NCBI RefSeq assembly: GCF_040529055.1
Contig: NZ_CP132342.1
Span: 2,850,001-2,914,000 of the forward strand
Direction of reading: 5' to 3'
Length of the DNA: 64,000 nt
Source: Xanthomonas sontii
Lineage (GTDB): Bacteria > Pseudomonadota > Gammaproteobacteria > Xanthomonadales > Xanthomonadaceae
Part shown: positions 8,409 to 16,664 of the stretch, in pieces
Position numbering within the stretch: the first letter of the stretch is position 1
How the letters are laid out: each line of letters begins with the position of its first letter
The notes under the pieces: model-generated
Database searches by the model: none
What the model was told of the DNA's origin: nothing
What the model saw: the letters and a program-made list of their open reading frames with translations, nothing else
Program-made: the position numbers and the translations under genes

Positions 8409-8430
8409 ACGCCGGCGAAGTCGCCGGCGT
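8409..8430 (+). terminator. Possible hairpin terminator after the fumarase gene
   Basis: ACGCCGGCGA and TCGCCGGCGT form a 10-bp stem with a two-base gap, 16 bases after the stop. There is no T-run after it, so it may only be a GC hairpin that aids termination or mRNA stability. Confidence 0.35.
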
Positions 8431-8502
8431 CGTGCGCGGCGCTGGCGGTGCGCCGGCGCCGCGGCAATAATCGGCGCTGGTTCCGCCTCCGGGGAAAGCG
8501 TC

Positions 8503-9138
8503 GTGTCCATCGTGCTTTACGGCTCGCCCAGTACCGCCTCGTTCGTCGTGCACTGGTTGCTGATCGAACTGCAGGTCGATTTCGAACTGCGCATGCTCGA
8601 TTTCGAGCGCCAGGAGCAGAAAAGCCCCGAGTACCTGGCGCTCAACCCGCAGGGGCGGGTACCGACCCTGGTGCTGGACGGGCAGGTGCTGACCGAATCG
8701 GTCGCCATCGCCATGCACCTGGCCGACCTCTATCCGCACGCCGGCCTGGCGCCGCCGCCCGGTACCCATGAGCGCGCGGCCTATTACCGCTGGATGCTGT
8801 TCGGCGCCTACACCCTGATGCCGGCCTACCGCGACTGGTTCTATCCCGACGAACCGGCCGGCGCCGACAATGCCGAGCGCGTGCGCGCCAGTGCCCGCGC
8901 GTTCCTGGAAAAGGCCTGGGACGAGGTGGCGACCCACCTGGAGCAGGGCGGCCCGTATCTGCTGGGCGAGCACTGCAGCGCCGCCGACTTCGTGCTGGTC
9001 ATGCTGATGCGCTGGTCGCGCAACATGCCGCGGCCCACCGACAGCTGGCCGGCGCTCAAGGCGCTGGCCGAGCGGATGAAGGCGCGCCCTGCGTTCCACG
9101 AGACCTATCGGCGGGAAGGCATTACCGATTGGGCGTGA
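8503..9138 (+). CDS. Glutathione S-transferase family protein
   Basis: A 211-residue protein starting at GTG 8503. The N-terminal thioredoxin-like half begins MSIVLYGSPSTASF and contains the cis-proline loop QGRVPTLVLDG and the glutathione-contacting LTESVAIAMHL. An all-helical C-terminal half follows, with LLGEHCSAADFVLVM, the N-capping box of the GST fold. It should conjugate or reduce substrates with glutathione in the cytoplasm, and the substrate is not evident. Its 3' end abuts the AT-richer accessory segment. Confidence 0.88.
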   Translation: MSIVLYGSPSTASFVVHWLLIELQVDFELRMLDFERQEQKSPEYLALNPQGRVPTLVLDGQVLTESVAIAMHLADLYPHAGLAPPPGTHERAAYYRWMLFGAYTLMPAYRDWFYPDEPAGADNAERVRASARAFLEKAWDEVATHLEQGGPYLLGEHCSAADFVLVMLMRWSRNMPRPTDSWPALKALAERMKARPAFHETYRREGITDWA

Positions 9139-9370
9139 CGGGCCTAATTACAGCAGCGAATAGCAGCTAGTGCTTCGTCGCATGTGCTTGTGTTTAGTTT
9201 CTCCCGCAGTTCCCGAACTGATCAAAGGGGCACGCGAACGGAGGCATGAGCACAGGTAGGTGCCAACGGCTAGAGTTTGCTCTCTGATTCGTGACGAATG
9301 GCGTCTGCATTGTCGCGGTGCGTCTGACGTCTCCTGCTCTTACGCGTGGCTTTCTGACGCAGAATCGGGC

Positions 9371-10441
9371 CTACATTCGTTTGATCAAACTTTTTATGGA
9401 TGACATGCAGAACTCGATTGCCCAGTCCGTCTGTTGGGGGGTGAGCTCAGGCATCGGCTCGTCACCTGGGCCATGACCGAGTTCGTTTCGCACATCTGAG
9501 AAAAATCCTTTTAATGCCGCCTGCTCCCAGCGTGCAATGAAGGCGCCGTTGCGAACGCTTGCTAGGTTGTCGATATAGCTATGGGCGCCGCGCTCGCCAC
9601 CGTGTGTCCAACCTTTTTCGCCGGAGATGATTTTTATCGTGCTTTCAAGGGCTTTCGCTGCGTAGAAGCCAGGATCGCGACCTCCGGAATCCCGCCTGTC
9701 TATAGCTTCCTTGAAGTCGGTGTCAACATTCGCCCACTTCGTATCTTTTAACAGTGCCCAAAAAGGCGCCTCAATTTGTTTTCGTATCTGTTCGTCATTC
9801 GATATTTGGATGAATCCATTGTGGTAATGTAGGCGAGCACCGGCCTGACGGAATCTTTCGTTTAATTCTGTGGCCGCATTGTGGAATACCTCGTTCTGTT
9901 GCCTGTTCCAGGCGCGGATGCCGTCGCCAGGACTACCGTTTCCTCTTGCTACAATTTGGTTACGGCGTGGCGGCAAGATTGCGTCGCGTTCTGCTTGTAT
10001 GATCTTTGCAGGAAGCTCTTTATTGAGCCGGGCAAGGGTTACTTCCCTGTCACGAAAAGCTATCTCTATGAAGCTCAAGCGCTCTTTGATGAAAGAGTCG
10101 GGGGTGACATTTGCCTGGTAAGGTGCGCAAACAAAGTTCCTGCATACATAGGAAATCGGGAGCGACTCCCATATGCTCTGCTCGTTACCCAGCATGTTGA
10201 CCTTGCGTAAGTAACCACGTGCCGATAGTTCATCGAGACCTAATTCCATCGTCAGCTGGTCATGTATCCCGGTCCACGTAGCCTTGGCGCCGTCGCGCTC
10301 CTTCCCATCATGGGTCCAGTATGGGTGTACTTGCTCGTAAACAATGCGAAACGACTGAACTAGCAGCCGGCGTTCGGCTTCGCCAAAGTTTTCCCATAGT
10401 GGGACGGTGGCATACCTAGCCGCGAAGATGTCGGTCAGCAT
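9371..10441 (-). CDS. HEPN-domain, AbiJ-like protein (possible abortive-infection gene)
   Basis: A 356-residue protein starting at ATG 10441 after an AAGGGGGT ribosome site. The N-terminus (MLTDIFAARYATVPLWENFGEAERRLL) resembles AbiJ-type N-terminal domains. The C-terminal third is helical and contains R318-N-E-L-G-H323, matching the R-polar-x3-H (RX4-6H) RNase motif of HEPN domains. Its base composition is visibly richer in A and T, and its codon use less GC3-biased, than the genes around it, which suggests horizontal transfer. Many HEPN proteins act in phage defence by cutting RNA, but that role is inferred. No antitoxin-like partner is visible next to it. Confidence 0.65.
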   Translation of the reverse strand: MLTDIFAARYATVPLWENFGEAERRLLVQSFRIVYEQVHPYWTHDGKERDGAKATWTGIHDQLTMELGLDELSARGYLRKVNMLGNEQSIWESLPISYVCRNFVCAPYQANVTPDSFIKERLSFIEIAFRDREVTLARLNKELPAKIIQAERDAILPPRRNQIVARGNGSPGDGIRAWNRQQNEVFHNAATELNERFRQAGARLHYHNGFIQISNDEQIRKQIEAPFWALLKDTKWANVDTDFKEAIDRRDSGGRDPGFYAAKALESTIKIISGEKGWTHGGERGAHSYIDNLASVRNGAFIARWEQAALKGFFSDVRNELGHGPGDEPMPELTPQQTDWAIEFCMSSIKSLIKRM

Positions 10442-10717
10442 CGATGACCCCCTTTAAAATGCCAATAGTAAGGTGGCGAGGCTTCAAATTTCTAGGGCGT
10501 TATTCTGTCGTCCGTAGGAGTGGAGAAGTATCTAAATTCAATGATTTAACGGTGGTGGCTCGTCGGTGCGAGCTAAGAGTATTGTTATAAAGCCGTAGCC
10601 AACAGTGCTGCAATCGCCCCGCTAGTAGGCGAGAGGCCGCCTCGTCGTGGCGCTGCGTCACGTTGTCGCACCCGCCACTGCGGCCGACCCGCTGCCAACG
10701 CGGCCGCCTAGAATGAC

Positions 10718-11164
10718 GTGGTGTCCGTCCTCCGTGCTCCCGCTCGATTGCGCCGCCTGATGCGCTGGCCCGCCTTGCTGGCCGCGCTGCTGCTGGTGGT
10801 CGCGCCGGTGGCTAGTCGCCTGCTGGAGGACGCAAGCCTGCCGGTGCCGATGTGCACGGCGGCCGGATTGCAGGCCGCCGCTGACGTGCTGCCGCAGCAC
10901 GCTGCCGTCCACGCCGGTCATGACGACGCGTCGGGCGCACAGCGCGACCATGGCCCGGCGCATGCCGCCTGCGATTACTGCCTGCTTGCCGCACGGCTGC
11001 TGCCGTGGCTGGCGATCGTCCTGCTGCTGGCAGCGGTGTTGCCGCCGCCAAGGGCCGCGACGCCGCTGCGCCATCGCGTCCATGCCGCCTTGCGCTGGCG
11101 CGCGCACGCCGCACGCGGGCCGCCGCTGAATCTCCAGAACGCTCTCCTGTTTCCGGTGCGCTAG
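10718..11164 (+). CDS. DUF2946-type membrane/periplasmic protein (copper-linked)
   Basis: A 148-residue protein with an N-terminal hydrophobic helix (about 15-30), a His-rich middle (HAAVHAGHDD, DHGPAHAACDYC) with the CxxC pair typical of DUF2946, and a second hydrophobic segment (about 92-112). DUF2946 genes often stand directly before TonB-dependent copper receptor genes, and one lies at 12228. The two are now separated by an insertion sequence whose 6-bp target duplication contains this gene's TAG stop, so the coding sequence is intact. The start is uncertain (GTG 10718 or 10721, or ATG 10758). Confidence 0.75.
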   Translation: MVSVLRAPARLRRLMRWPALLAALLLVVAPVASRLLEDASLPVPMCTAAGLQAAADVLPQHAAVHAGHDDASGAQRDHGPAHAACDYCLLAARLLPWLAIVLLLAAVLPPPRAATPLRHRVHAALRWRAHAARGPPLNLQNALLFPVR

Positions 11165-11165
11165 G
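11160..11165. repeat. Left 6-bp target-site duplication GCTAGG
   Basis: GCTAGG here equals 12188-12193 on the other side of the insertion sequence. The pattern is NCTAGN, the known target of IS481. The CTAG supplies stop codons for both the DUF2946 gene (TAG, plus strand) and the transposase (TAG, minus strand). Confidence 0.9.
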
Positions 11166-12105
11166 TGTGTAAACCCACCACGTTGTTCAGTGGAATTCGG
11201 GAGATGGGCGGTTTGTAGCCGAGGCTGGCGTGTGGTCGATGCCAGTTGTAATGATGCAGCCAGCCCGAGAAGGCGTTGGCGCGTTGCGTGGAGTCGATAT
11301 AGGAGCGCGCATAAGCCCATTCTCGCAGGCTGGTCTGCACCAGCCGCTCGGCCTTGCCATTGGTGCGTGGCGTGTAGGGTCGGGTTCGCAGATGGCGCAG
11401 GCCGAGCCGTCGGACAAGGCGTCGAAAGCGGCGTGATTTGTAGCAGGCGCCGTTGTCGGTCAACACGCGCTCCAAGCGCACGCCCAGGCTGCGGTAGTAG
11501 CGAACCGCCTGCATCAGGGCCCTGCAGGCACTGAAACCGCGCTCATCGGGCTCGATGGTGCCGAAGGCCACGCGCGAGTGATCGTCGATGGCTAGGTGGA
11601 CGTACTCCCAGCCAATGCCACGGGAGGTGACCGTCCGATCATCGGTCACGCGGTGGCCGGGCTGGCGGAAACGGGCCAGCTTCTTGATGTCCAGATGCAG
11701 CAGTTGGCCGGGTTGGGCGTATTCATAGCGATTGTCCGGCAGCGCCGGTTCCAGCTCGGCCAGCCGGTGCAGGCCGGCGCGGCGCAGCAACCGGGCGATG
11801 GTGCTCGGCGCCACAGGCAGCTGCTCGGCGATCTGCCGATACGTGTGGCGTGAACGGCGCAGCGCGATGACCTGATCCACCACGCCCCGAGGCGTGGCAT
11901 GGGGGCAGTCGTGAGGCCGGGAGGTGCGGTCGCTCAGCCCTTGCGCCCCCTCTTCCTTGAAGCGCTTGAGCCATTTGTAGGCCGTTCGGACGCTCACACC
12001 GGCCGCATGCGCCGCTTCTTCCACGCGCAGCCCATGAACAAGGATGCGATCCACCAGCAGGGCTCGACCGCGAGGGCTCAAACGGGCATGTTTATGCAGG
12101 TTCAT
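11161..12105 (-). CDS. IS481-family transposase
   Basis: About 314 residues from ATG 12105 (MNLHKHARLSPRGRALLVDR). An N-terminal helix-turn-helix region (VEEAAHAAGVSVRTAYKWLK) precedes the DDE integrase core: D in LLHLDIKKLARF, D in RVLTDNGACYKS and E in NGKAERLVQTSL. The C-terminus ends HYNWHRPHASLGY, typical of the family. Its TAG stop codon is made from the target duplication outside the element, so the frame closes only because the insertion landed in CTAG. An upstream extension to 12144 is open but less likely. Confidence 0.92.
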   Translation of the reverse strand: MNLHKHARLSPRGRALLVDRILVHGLRVEEAAHAAGVSVRTAYKWLKRFKEEGAQGLSDRTSRPHDCPHATPRGVVDQVIALRRSRHTYRQIAEQLPVAPSTIARLLRRAGLHRLAELEPALPDNRYEYAQPGQLLHLDIKKLARFRQPGHRVTDDRTVTSRGIGWEYVHLAIDDHSRVAFGTIEPDERGFSACRALMQAVRYYRSLGVRLERVLTDNGACYKSRRFRRLVRRLGLRHLRTRPYTPRTNGKAERLVQTSLREWAYARSYIDSTQRANAFSGWLHHYNWHRPHASLGYKPPISRIPLNNVVGLHT

Positions 12106-12187
12106 CCGGGGCTCCTGGGGCTGGGTTGGCTTGGTAACCCCCATCTTCCAGAGATGCCCCGGATGAACAACCTACTGAGAGATCACA
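11166..12187 (-). mobile_element. IS481-family insertion sequence, 1022 bp
   Basis: The element is bounded by GCTAGG direct repeats and has imperfect terminal inverted repeats of about 28 bp: TGTGTAAACCCACCACGTTG at the left, and the right end read inward as TGTGATCTCTCAGTAGGTTG, both continuing TTCA. It carries one transposase gene. Length, NCTAGN duplication and transposase type agree with IS481. The intact ends and frame suggest a recent, possibly active copy. Confidence 0.92.
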
Positions 12188-12193
12188 GCTAGG
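12188..12193. repeat. Right 6-bp target-site duplication GCTAGG
   Basis: Direct copy of 11160-11165. Removing 11166-12193 would restore about 63 bases between the DUF2946 stop codon and the copper receptor start. Confidence 0.9.
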
Positions 12194-12227
12194 CGCGCCG
12201 GCGCCGTTCTTTTCTGGAGTTCACCTC

Positions 12228-14282
12228 ATGCCTCAGTTCCTGCCGTCGCCCGCGCGGGCGGCGTTGTCGTGCTGCATTCTTGCCAGTCTGTTTCCCGCCT
12301 CCGGCCACGCCGAGGCGCCCGATGCCACCACCCTCGACCGGATGCAGGTGACCGCCACCGCGCCGGTCGCGCCGCTGACCTGGACGGTCGATCCGAAGCT
12401 GCCGCGGCAGCCGGTGCCGGCCAGCGACGGCGCCGACTATCTGAAGACCGTGCCGGGCTTCGCCGCGATCCGCAATGGCGGCACCAACGGCGATCCGGTG
12501 CTGCGCGGCATGTTCGGCTCGCGGCTCAACGTGCTCAGCAACGACGGCACCCTGGTCGGCGCGTGCCCCGCGCGGATGGACAACGCCTTGTCCTACATCG
12601 CGCCGGAGACCTTCGACCGGCTCACCATCGTCAAGGGCCCGCAGACCGTGCGCTGGGGGCCCGGTGCATCCGCCGGCACCGTGCGCTTCGAGCGCGACAC
12701 GCCGCATTACGCGGCGCCGACGCTGGAAGGCGAGGCCAGCGCGCTGGTCGGGTCCTGGAACCGCAACGACCAGAACCTGGACCTGCGCGGCGGCAACCGT
12801 AGCGGTTACGCGCGCGTGGACGCCAACCGCTCCGAGTCCGGCGACTACCGCGACGGCGACGGCGCGGTGGTGCCGTCGCGCTGGCGCAAGTGGAATGCCG
12901 ACGCCGCGGTGGGCTGGACCCCGGACCCGGACACCGTGCTGGAACTCTCCGCCGGCAGCGGCGACGGCCTGGCCCGCTACGCCGGGCGCAGCATGGACGG
13001 CACCCAGTTCCGTCGCACCAGCTACGCCGCGCGCTTCGAGCGCACCGACCTGCCCGGCGCCTGGGAAGCGCTGCGCGCCAACGCCTACGTCAACGACGCC
13101 GACCACGTCATGGACAACTACACGTTGCGCCGGCCCAACCCGCAGTCGGCGATGCCGATGCCGATGGCCGCCAACGTGGACCGACGCACCCGCGGCGGGC
13201 GCGTGGAATCGGAGTGGCGCTGGGATCAGGTCGTGGTCCAGGCCGGCGTCGACACCCAGCAAAGCCGCCACCGCGACCGCAGCGCCAGCGGCGAGGGCGC
13301 ATACCGGACCGTGCCGTGGCGCACCGACGCGCGGTTCGACAATCTCGGCGCTTTCGCCGAGGCGACCTTCGGTGCCGGTACCGCGCAGCGCTGGATCGCC
13401 GGCCTGCGCCTGGATCGTGCGCAGGTCGAGGACACCCGCCGCAGCACCGGCATGATGGGCATGCCCAATCCCACCGCCGGGCAGACGCGCAGCGAAGACC
13501 TGGGCAGTGGCTTCCTGCGCGTGGAGCGCAACCTCTCGGCCGACACCGTCTGGTATGCCGGCCTCGGCCGCAGCGCACGCATGCCGGACTACTGGGAACT
13601 GTTCTCCGCCGACATGGGGCCGATGGGCGCGGCCAACGCCTTCGCCGGGCTGCGCCCGGAACGCACCACCCAGCTCGATCTCGGCCTGCAGTACCGCGGC
13701 GCGACCGTGCAGGGTTGGGTCTCCGCCTACGCCGGGCGGGTGCAGGACTTCATCCTGTTCACCTATGCCGACGGCGGCATGATGGGCACCACCACCCGCG
13801 TCGACAACGTCGACGCGCGCATCGCCGGCGCCGAGGCGGGACTGGACTGGCAGCCGCTGCACGGCCTGACTCTCGGCGGCACGCTGGCCTACGCCTGGGG
13901 CGAGAACCGCAGCGACGGCACGCCCTTGCCGCAGATGCCGCCGCTGGAATCGCGGCTGCGACTGGAGTGGGAAGGGCAGCGCTGGTCGGCCGGGGCGCTG
14001 CTGCGCGCGGTGGCGCGGCAGGGGCGGGTGGCGTTGGACCAAGGCAATGTGGTTGGCCGCGACCTCGGCCGCAGCGCCGGTTTCGCCACGCTGGGGGTGA
14101 GCGGCGGCTACCGGGTCAGTGCGGGGCTGCGGCTGAGCGCCGGCATCGACAACGTGTTCGACCGCCGCTACAGCGAACATCTCAACCTGGCCGGCAGCGC
14201 CGATTTCGGCTTCCCGGCCGACCCGGTGCGCATCGCCGAACCGGGTCGCAATCTCTGGTTGAAGGGCAACTACCGGTTCTGA
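12228..14282 (+). CDS. oprC: TonB-dependent copper receptor (OprC-like)
   Basis: A 684-residue outer-membrane receptor: signal peptide (1-29), plug domain (about 35-170, with YLKTVPGFAAIRNGGTNGDP) and a 22-strand barrel ending in LKGNYRF with terminal Phe. The segment GACPARMD gives a C113-x3-M117 pair like the copper-binding CxxxM site of Pseudomonas OprC. The barrel loops are Met-rich (SAMPMPMAANVD, STGMMGMPNP, GGMMGTTT). It should import copper with energy from TonB. Its DUF2946 partner lies beyond an insertion sequence, and only about 40 bases separate the start from that element, so its promoter may have changed. Confidence 0.93.
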   Translation: MPQFLPSPARAALSCCILASLFPASGHAEAPDATTLDRMQVTATAPVAPLTWTVDPKLPRQPVPASDGADYLKTVPGFAAIRNGGTNGDPVLRGMFGSRLNVLSNDGTLVGACPARMDNALSYIAPETFDRLTIVKGPQTVRWGPGASAGTVRFERDTPHYAAPTLEGEASALVGSWNRNDQNLDLRGGNRSGYARVDANRSESGDYRDGDGAVVPSRWRKWNADAAVGWTPDPDTVLELSAGSGDGLARYAGRSMDGTQFRRTSYAARFERTDLPGAWEALRANAYVNDADHVMDNYTLRRPNPQSAMPMPMAANVDRRTRGGRVESEWRWDQVVVQAGVDTQQSRHRDRSASGEGAYRTVPWRTDARFDNLGAFAEATFGAGTAQRWIAGLRLDRAQVEDTRRSTGMMGMPNPTAGQTRSEDLGSGFLRVERNLSADTVWYAGLGRSARMPDYWELFSADMGPMGAANAFAGLRPERTTQLDLGLQYRGATVQGWVSAYAGRVQDFILFTYADGGMMGTTTRVDNVDARIAGAEAGLDWQPLHGLTLGGTLAYAWGENRSDGTPLPQMPPLESRLRLEWEGQRWSAGALLRAVARQGRVALDQGNVVGRDLGRSAGFATLGVSGGYRVSAGLRLSAGIDNVFDRRYSEHLNLAGSADFGFPADPVRIAEPGRNLWLKGNYRF

Positions 14283-14340
14283 GCGATCGGTGCACGCGAC
14301 GCCCAGGCGGGCGTCGCGTGCGCCGCTCAGCCGTGGCCGA

Positions 14341-15492
14341 TCAGAACCATTCCAGCAGCGAGATGCCGACGCCGACGTAGGTGGCGCGGTGGTTGTAGTC
14401 GATCATGCTCTCGCCATAGCCGTCGAACACCTGCACATGGCCGCGCAGCAGGTTGCTGATCGGGAAGCCCCAGTCCAGCTGCACCGCGCCGTGCGAGCGG
14501 TCGCCGCCGCGCAGCGAATGCCGTGCCATCAGCGCCACCTCGTGGCCGTTGCGGTTGTAGATCAGGGTCGCGTCGCCGCGGCCCATGTAGTCCTCGATGT
14601 CCGGATTGTTGTCCTGCTTGCGGCTCTCCGGGATGCGGTACCAGGGGCGCAGCACCAGCGCCCAGTTGTCGCGGTCCAGGCCGATGTTGAGCATCGCCCG
14701 GTTCCAGCTGCGCGACAGCGGATCGCTGCGGCCGTTGGACTGGTGGGTCAGCTGGATGCCGGTCATCCGTCCCTTCCAGCCGAACAGGCTGTAGTTGTTG
14801 CGGAACACCAGCATCAGTTCCGGCTCGTAGTTGGTCTCGCGGAACGGCCGCGACTGCTCGGCGTTGTAGACCTGCCAGCGCGAGCTCTGGGTATACGCGC
14901 CCCACAGGTCGCCGTTGTCGCCGAAGATGTTCTCCACGATCTTGGTCTTGAAGCTCAGCTGGAACTTCGCCTCCACGCTGTCCAGCGGCTCGGCGGTGGT
15001 CACCGTGTTGACCGGGTTCGGCGAGGACGGCAGCTCGTTCTTCTTGCTGGTCCAGAACGCCGGCAGCAGGTACACCGGCTTGTAGGCGCGCAGCTGGAAG
15101 GTGCCCAGCTTGGAGTCCTTGGCCAGTTCCCAGCGGCTGTCCAGCAGCGAGCCCTTGCCGGCATTGGCGATGGTGCTGTCGTAGCGGTCCTGCTTGAAGA
15201 TCGCGGCGGCGCGCTGGCGCGTGCGCTCGGCGACGCCGGCGTCTTCCGGCACGCTGGCGTCCAGCTGTTGCTTCTGGCGTTCGCTGGCAGCCTTTGCCGC
15301 GGCATCGGCGGCCTGCGGATCGGCGGTGCGGCGCGACAACGCCTGGTCGTAGCAGGCCAGGCGGGCGGCGTCGCTGGAAATCGCCACGCAGGCTTCCGGC
15401 GAGGCGGGGGTGGGCAGGACTTCCTGCGCGTGCGCAAGCGGCACGGCCGCGATCGACAGCAGCAACAGGGGACGGACCTGACGATGGGACAT
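14341..15492 (-). CDS. pldA: Outer-membrane phospholipase A1
   Basis: 383 residues from ATG 15492, with a signal peptide (about 1-22, ending AHA). A helical N-terminal extension (about 25-110) with two Cys (EACVAISSDAARLACYD) precedes the beta barrel. The catalytic set of OMPLA is complete: H250 and S252 in THQSNG and N264 in SRSWN, with the H-to-N spacing of 14 found in the E. coli enzyme. PldA hydrolyses phospholipids misplaced in the outer leaflet and is activated by dimerisation with calcium. A longer open frame to 15897 is antisense to the next gene and was not used. Confidence 0.92.
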   Translation of the reverse strand: MSHRQVRPLLLLSIAAVPLAHAQEVLPTPASPEACVAISSDAARLACYDQALSRRTADPQAADAAAKAASERQKQQLDASVPEDAGVAERTRQRAAAIFKQDRYDSTIANAGKGSLLDSRWELAKDSKLGTFQLRAYKPVYLLPAFWTSKKNELPSSPNPVNTVTTAEPLDSVEAKFQLSFKTKIVENIFGDNGDLWGAYTQSSRWQVYNAEQSRPFRETNYEPELMLVFRNNYSLFGWKGRMTGIQLTHQSNGRSDPLSRSWNRAMLNIGLDRDNWALVLRPWYRIPESRKQDNNPDIEDYMGRGDATLIYNRNGHEVALMARHSLRGGDRSHGAVQLDWGFPISNLLRGHVQVFDGYGESMIDYNHRATYVGVGISLLEWF

Positions 15493-15634
15493 GCGGTTCT
15501 CGCTGCAACGGGCGGCGCGGGCGGGTGGTGCGCTGCCGGGGTGAATGGCCGGCAGGGAAAATACAGGAAGTGACGACAACAGGGTCATCACACGTTCATG
15601 CTGCCGCCGCGACGCCGGCTTCAGGCGTGCTGCG

Positions 15635-16120
15635 TCAGAGCAGCCAGGCCACCGCGAACACCGCGAGCATCGCCAGCGCCAGGCCGAGCTTGGCGGCGGT
15701 GCCCAGGACGATGCCCAGCCAGGTGCCGACGCCGACGCGGGTCGCCCGGCGCAGCTCGCGGCCGTGCCAGTACTCCCCGACCAAGGCGCCGACGAAGGGA
15801 CCGACGAACAGCCCGATCGGCATGAAGAACATGCCGGCGATCCCGCCCAGCACCGATCCCCACAGCGCCTTGCGGCTGGCGCCGACGCGCTGCGCACCGA
15901 ACGCGGTGGCCAGCAGGTCGACCAGCAGCGACAGCGCGGTGAGCACGCCCAGCACGGTCAGCGTCGGCCAGCCGAGCCGCTGGAAGCCGTCGGCCCAGGC
16001 CGCCAGCAGCATCCCGGCGAACATCAGCGGGGTGCCGGGCAGGGCCGGCAGCAGCACCCCTGCCAGCCCGACCAGAACAAGGAGGCCGGCACAGACGTAA
16101 TAGATGAACGCAGGGTCCAC
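15635..16120 (-). CDS. DUF456 family membrane protein
   Basis: About 161 residues from GTG 16120 (VDPAFIYYVCAGLL), with GTG 16129 as an alternative. Four to five hydrophobic helices are visible, with glycine-rich stretches ALPGTPLMFAGM and FMPIGLFVGPFVGALVGEY that mark DUF456 proteins. These are inner-membrane proteins of unknown function. The frame is open to 16345, but the extra region has no strong start and overlaps the cold-shock gene's leader. Confidence 0.85.
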   Translation of the reverse strand: MDPAFIYYVCAGLLVLVGLAGVLLPALPGTPLMFAGMLLAAWADGFQRLGWPTLTVLGVLTALSLLVDLLATAFGAQRVGASRKALWGSVLGGIAGMFFMPIGLFVGPFVGALVGEYWHGRELRRATRVGVGTWLGIVLGTAAKLGLALAMLAVFAVAWLL

Positions 16121-16359
16121 GTGGCTCACCGCGGGGGAGGTTTGGGGGTTGACAGATGGGGTCTTTTTGCTGATTGCATTTTCATTTTGACCGGGGTAAG
16201 TTGCAGCCGCTGCGTTTGCAAAGGTCACCGTGAATCGTGGCCTGATGCGGTAGATCCACCGATCCGCTACATCGTTATACCTCGCTTCCTCCTTGCAACC
16301 AGCCGCCGCACCCCACGGCGTACCCACCCCTGAGACGTGTTCCAAGGAGTAAGTCGATC

Positions 16360-16578
16360 ATGAACGGCACTGGCAATCGCGAAAACGGCACCGTGAAGTG
16401 GTTCAACGATGCCAAGGGTTTCGGTTTCATCAGCCGCGAAAACGGCGAGGACGTGTTCGTGCACTTCCGGGCGATCCAGACCCAGGGCTTCAAGAGCCTG
16501 AAGGAAGGCCAGAAGGTCAGCTTCACCGTGGTGCAGGGCCAGAAGGGCCTGCAGGCCGACGCGGTGCAGCCGCTCTGA
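16360..16578 (+). CDS. cspA: Cold-shock protein, CspA family
   Basis: A 72-residue single cold-shock domain. RNP1 (KGFGFI) and RNP2 (VFVHF) are both present, after the NGTVKWFND start strand. It binds single-stranded RNA and DNA as an RNA chaperone. Start ATG 16360, with an AAGGAG ribosome site (16344-16349) a little over ten bases upstream. The roughly 230-base region before it is less GC-rich than its surroundings and may hold a long leader, as is common for csp genes. A strong intrinsic terminator follows. Confidence 0.95.
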   Translation: MNGTGNRENGTVKWFNDAKGFGFISRENGEDVFVHFRAIQTQGFKSLKEGQKVSFTVVQGQKGLQADAVQPL

Positions 16579-16608
16579 GGCGTTGTCGCGCGCCGCGTCG
16601 CGCGCAGC

Positions 16609-16636
16609 AAAAAGGCCCGCACTTGCGGGCCTTTTT
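16609..16636. terminator. Bidirectional intrinsic terminator
   Basis: AAAAAGGCCCGC, a four-base loop ACTT, then GCGGGCCTTTTT. The 7-bp GC stem is flanked by A and T runs on both sides, so it can serve both the cold-shock gene and the converging lipoprotein gene. Confidence 0.92.
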
Positions 16637-16664
16637 GCGTTTCGGGGCAGGTCGGCGAGGCCGA

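Noticed and set aside
15635..15897. N-terminal extension of pldA to 15897
   Set aside because: The extension is antisense to the DUF456 gene, and a signal peptide begins properly at 15492.
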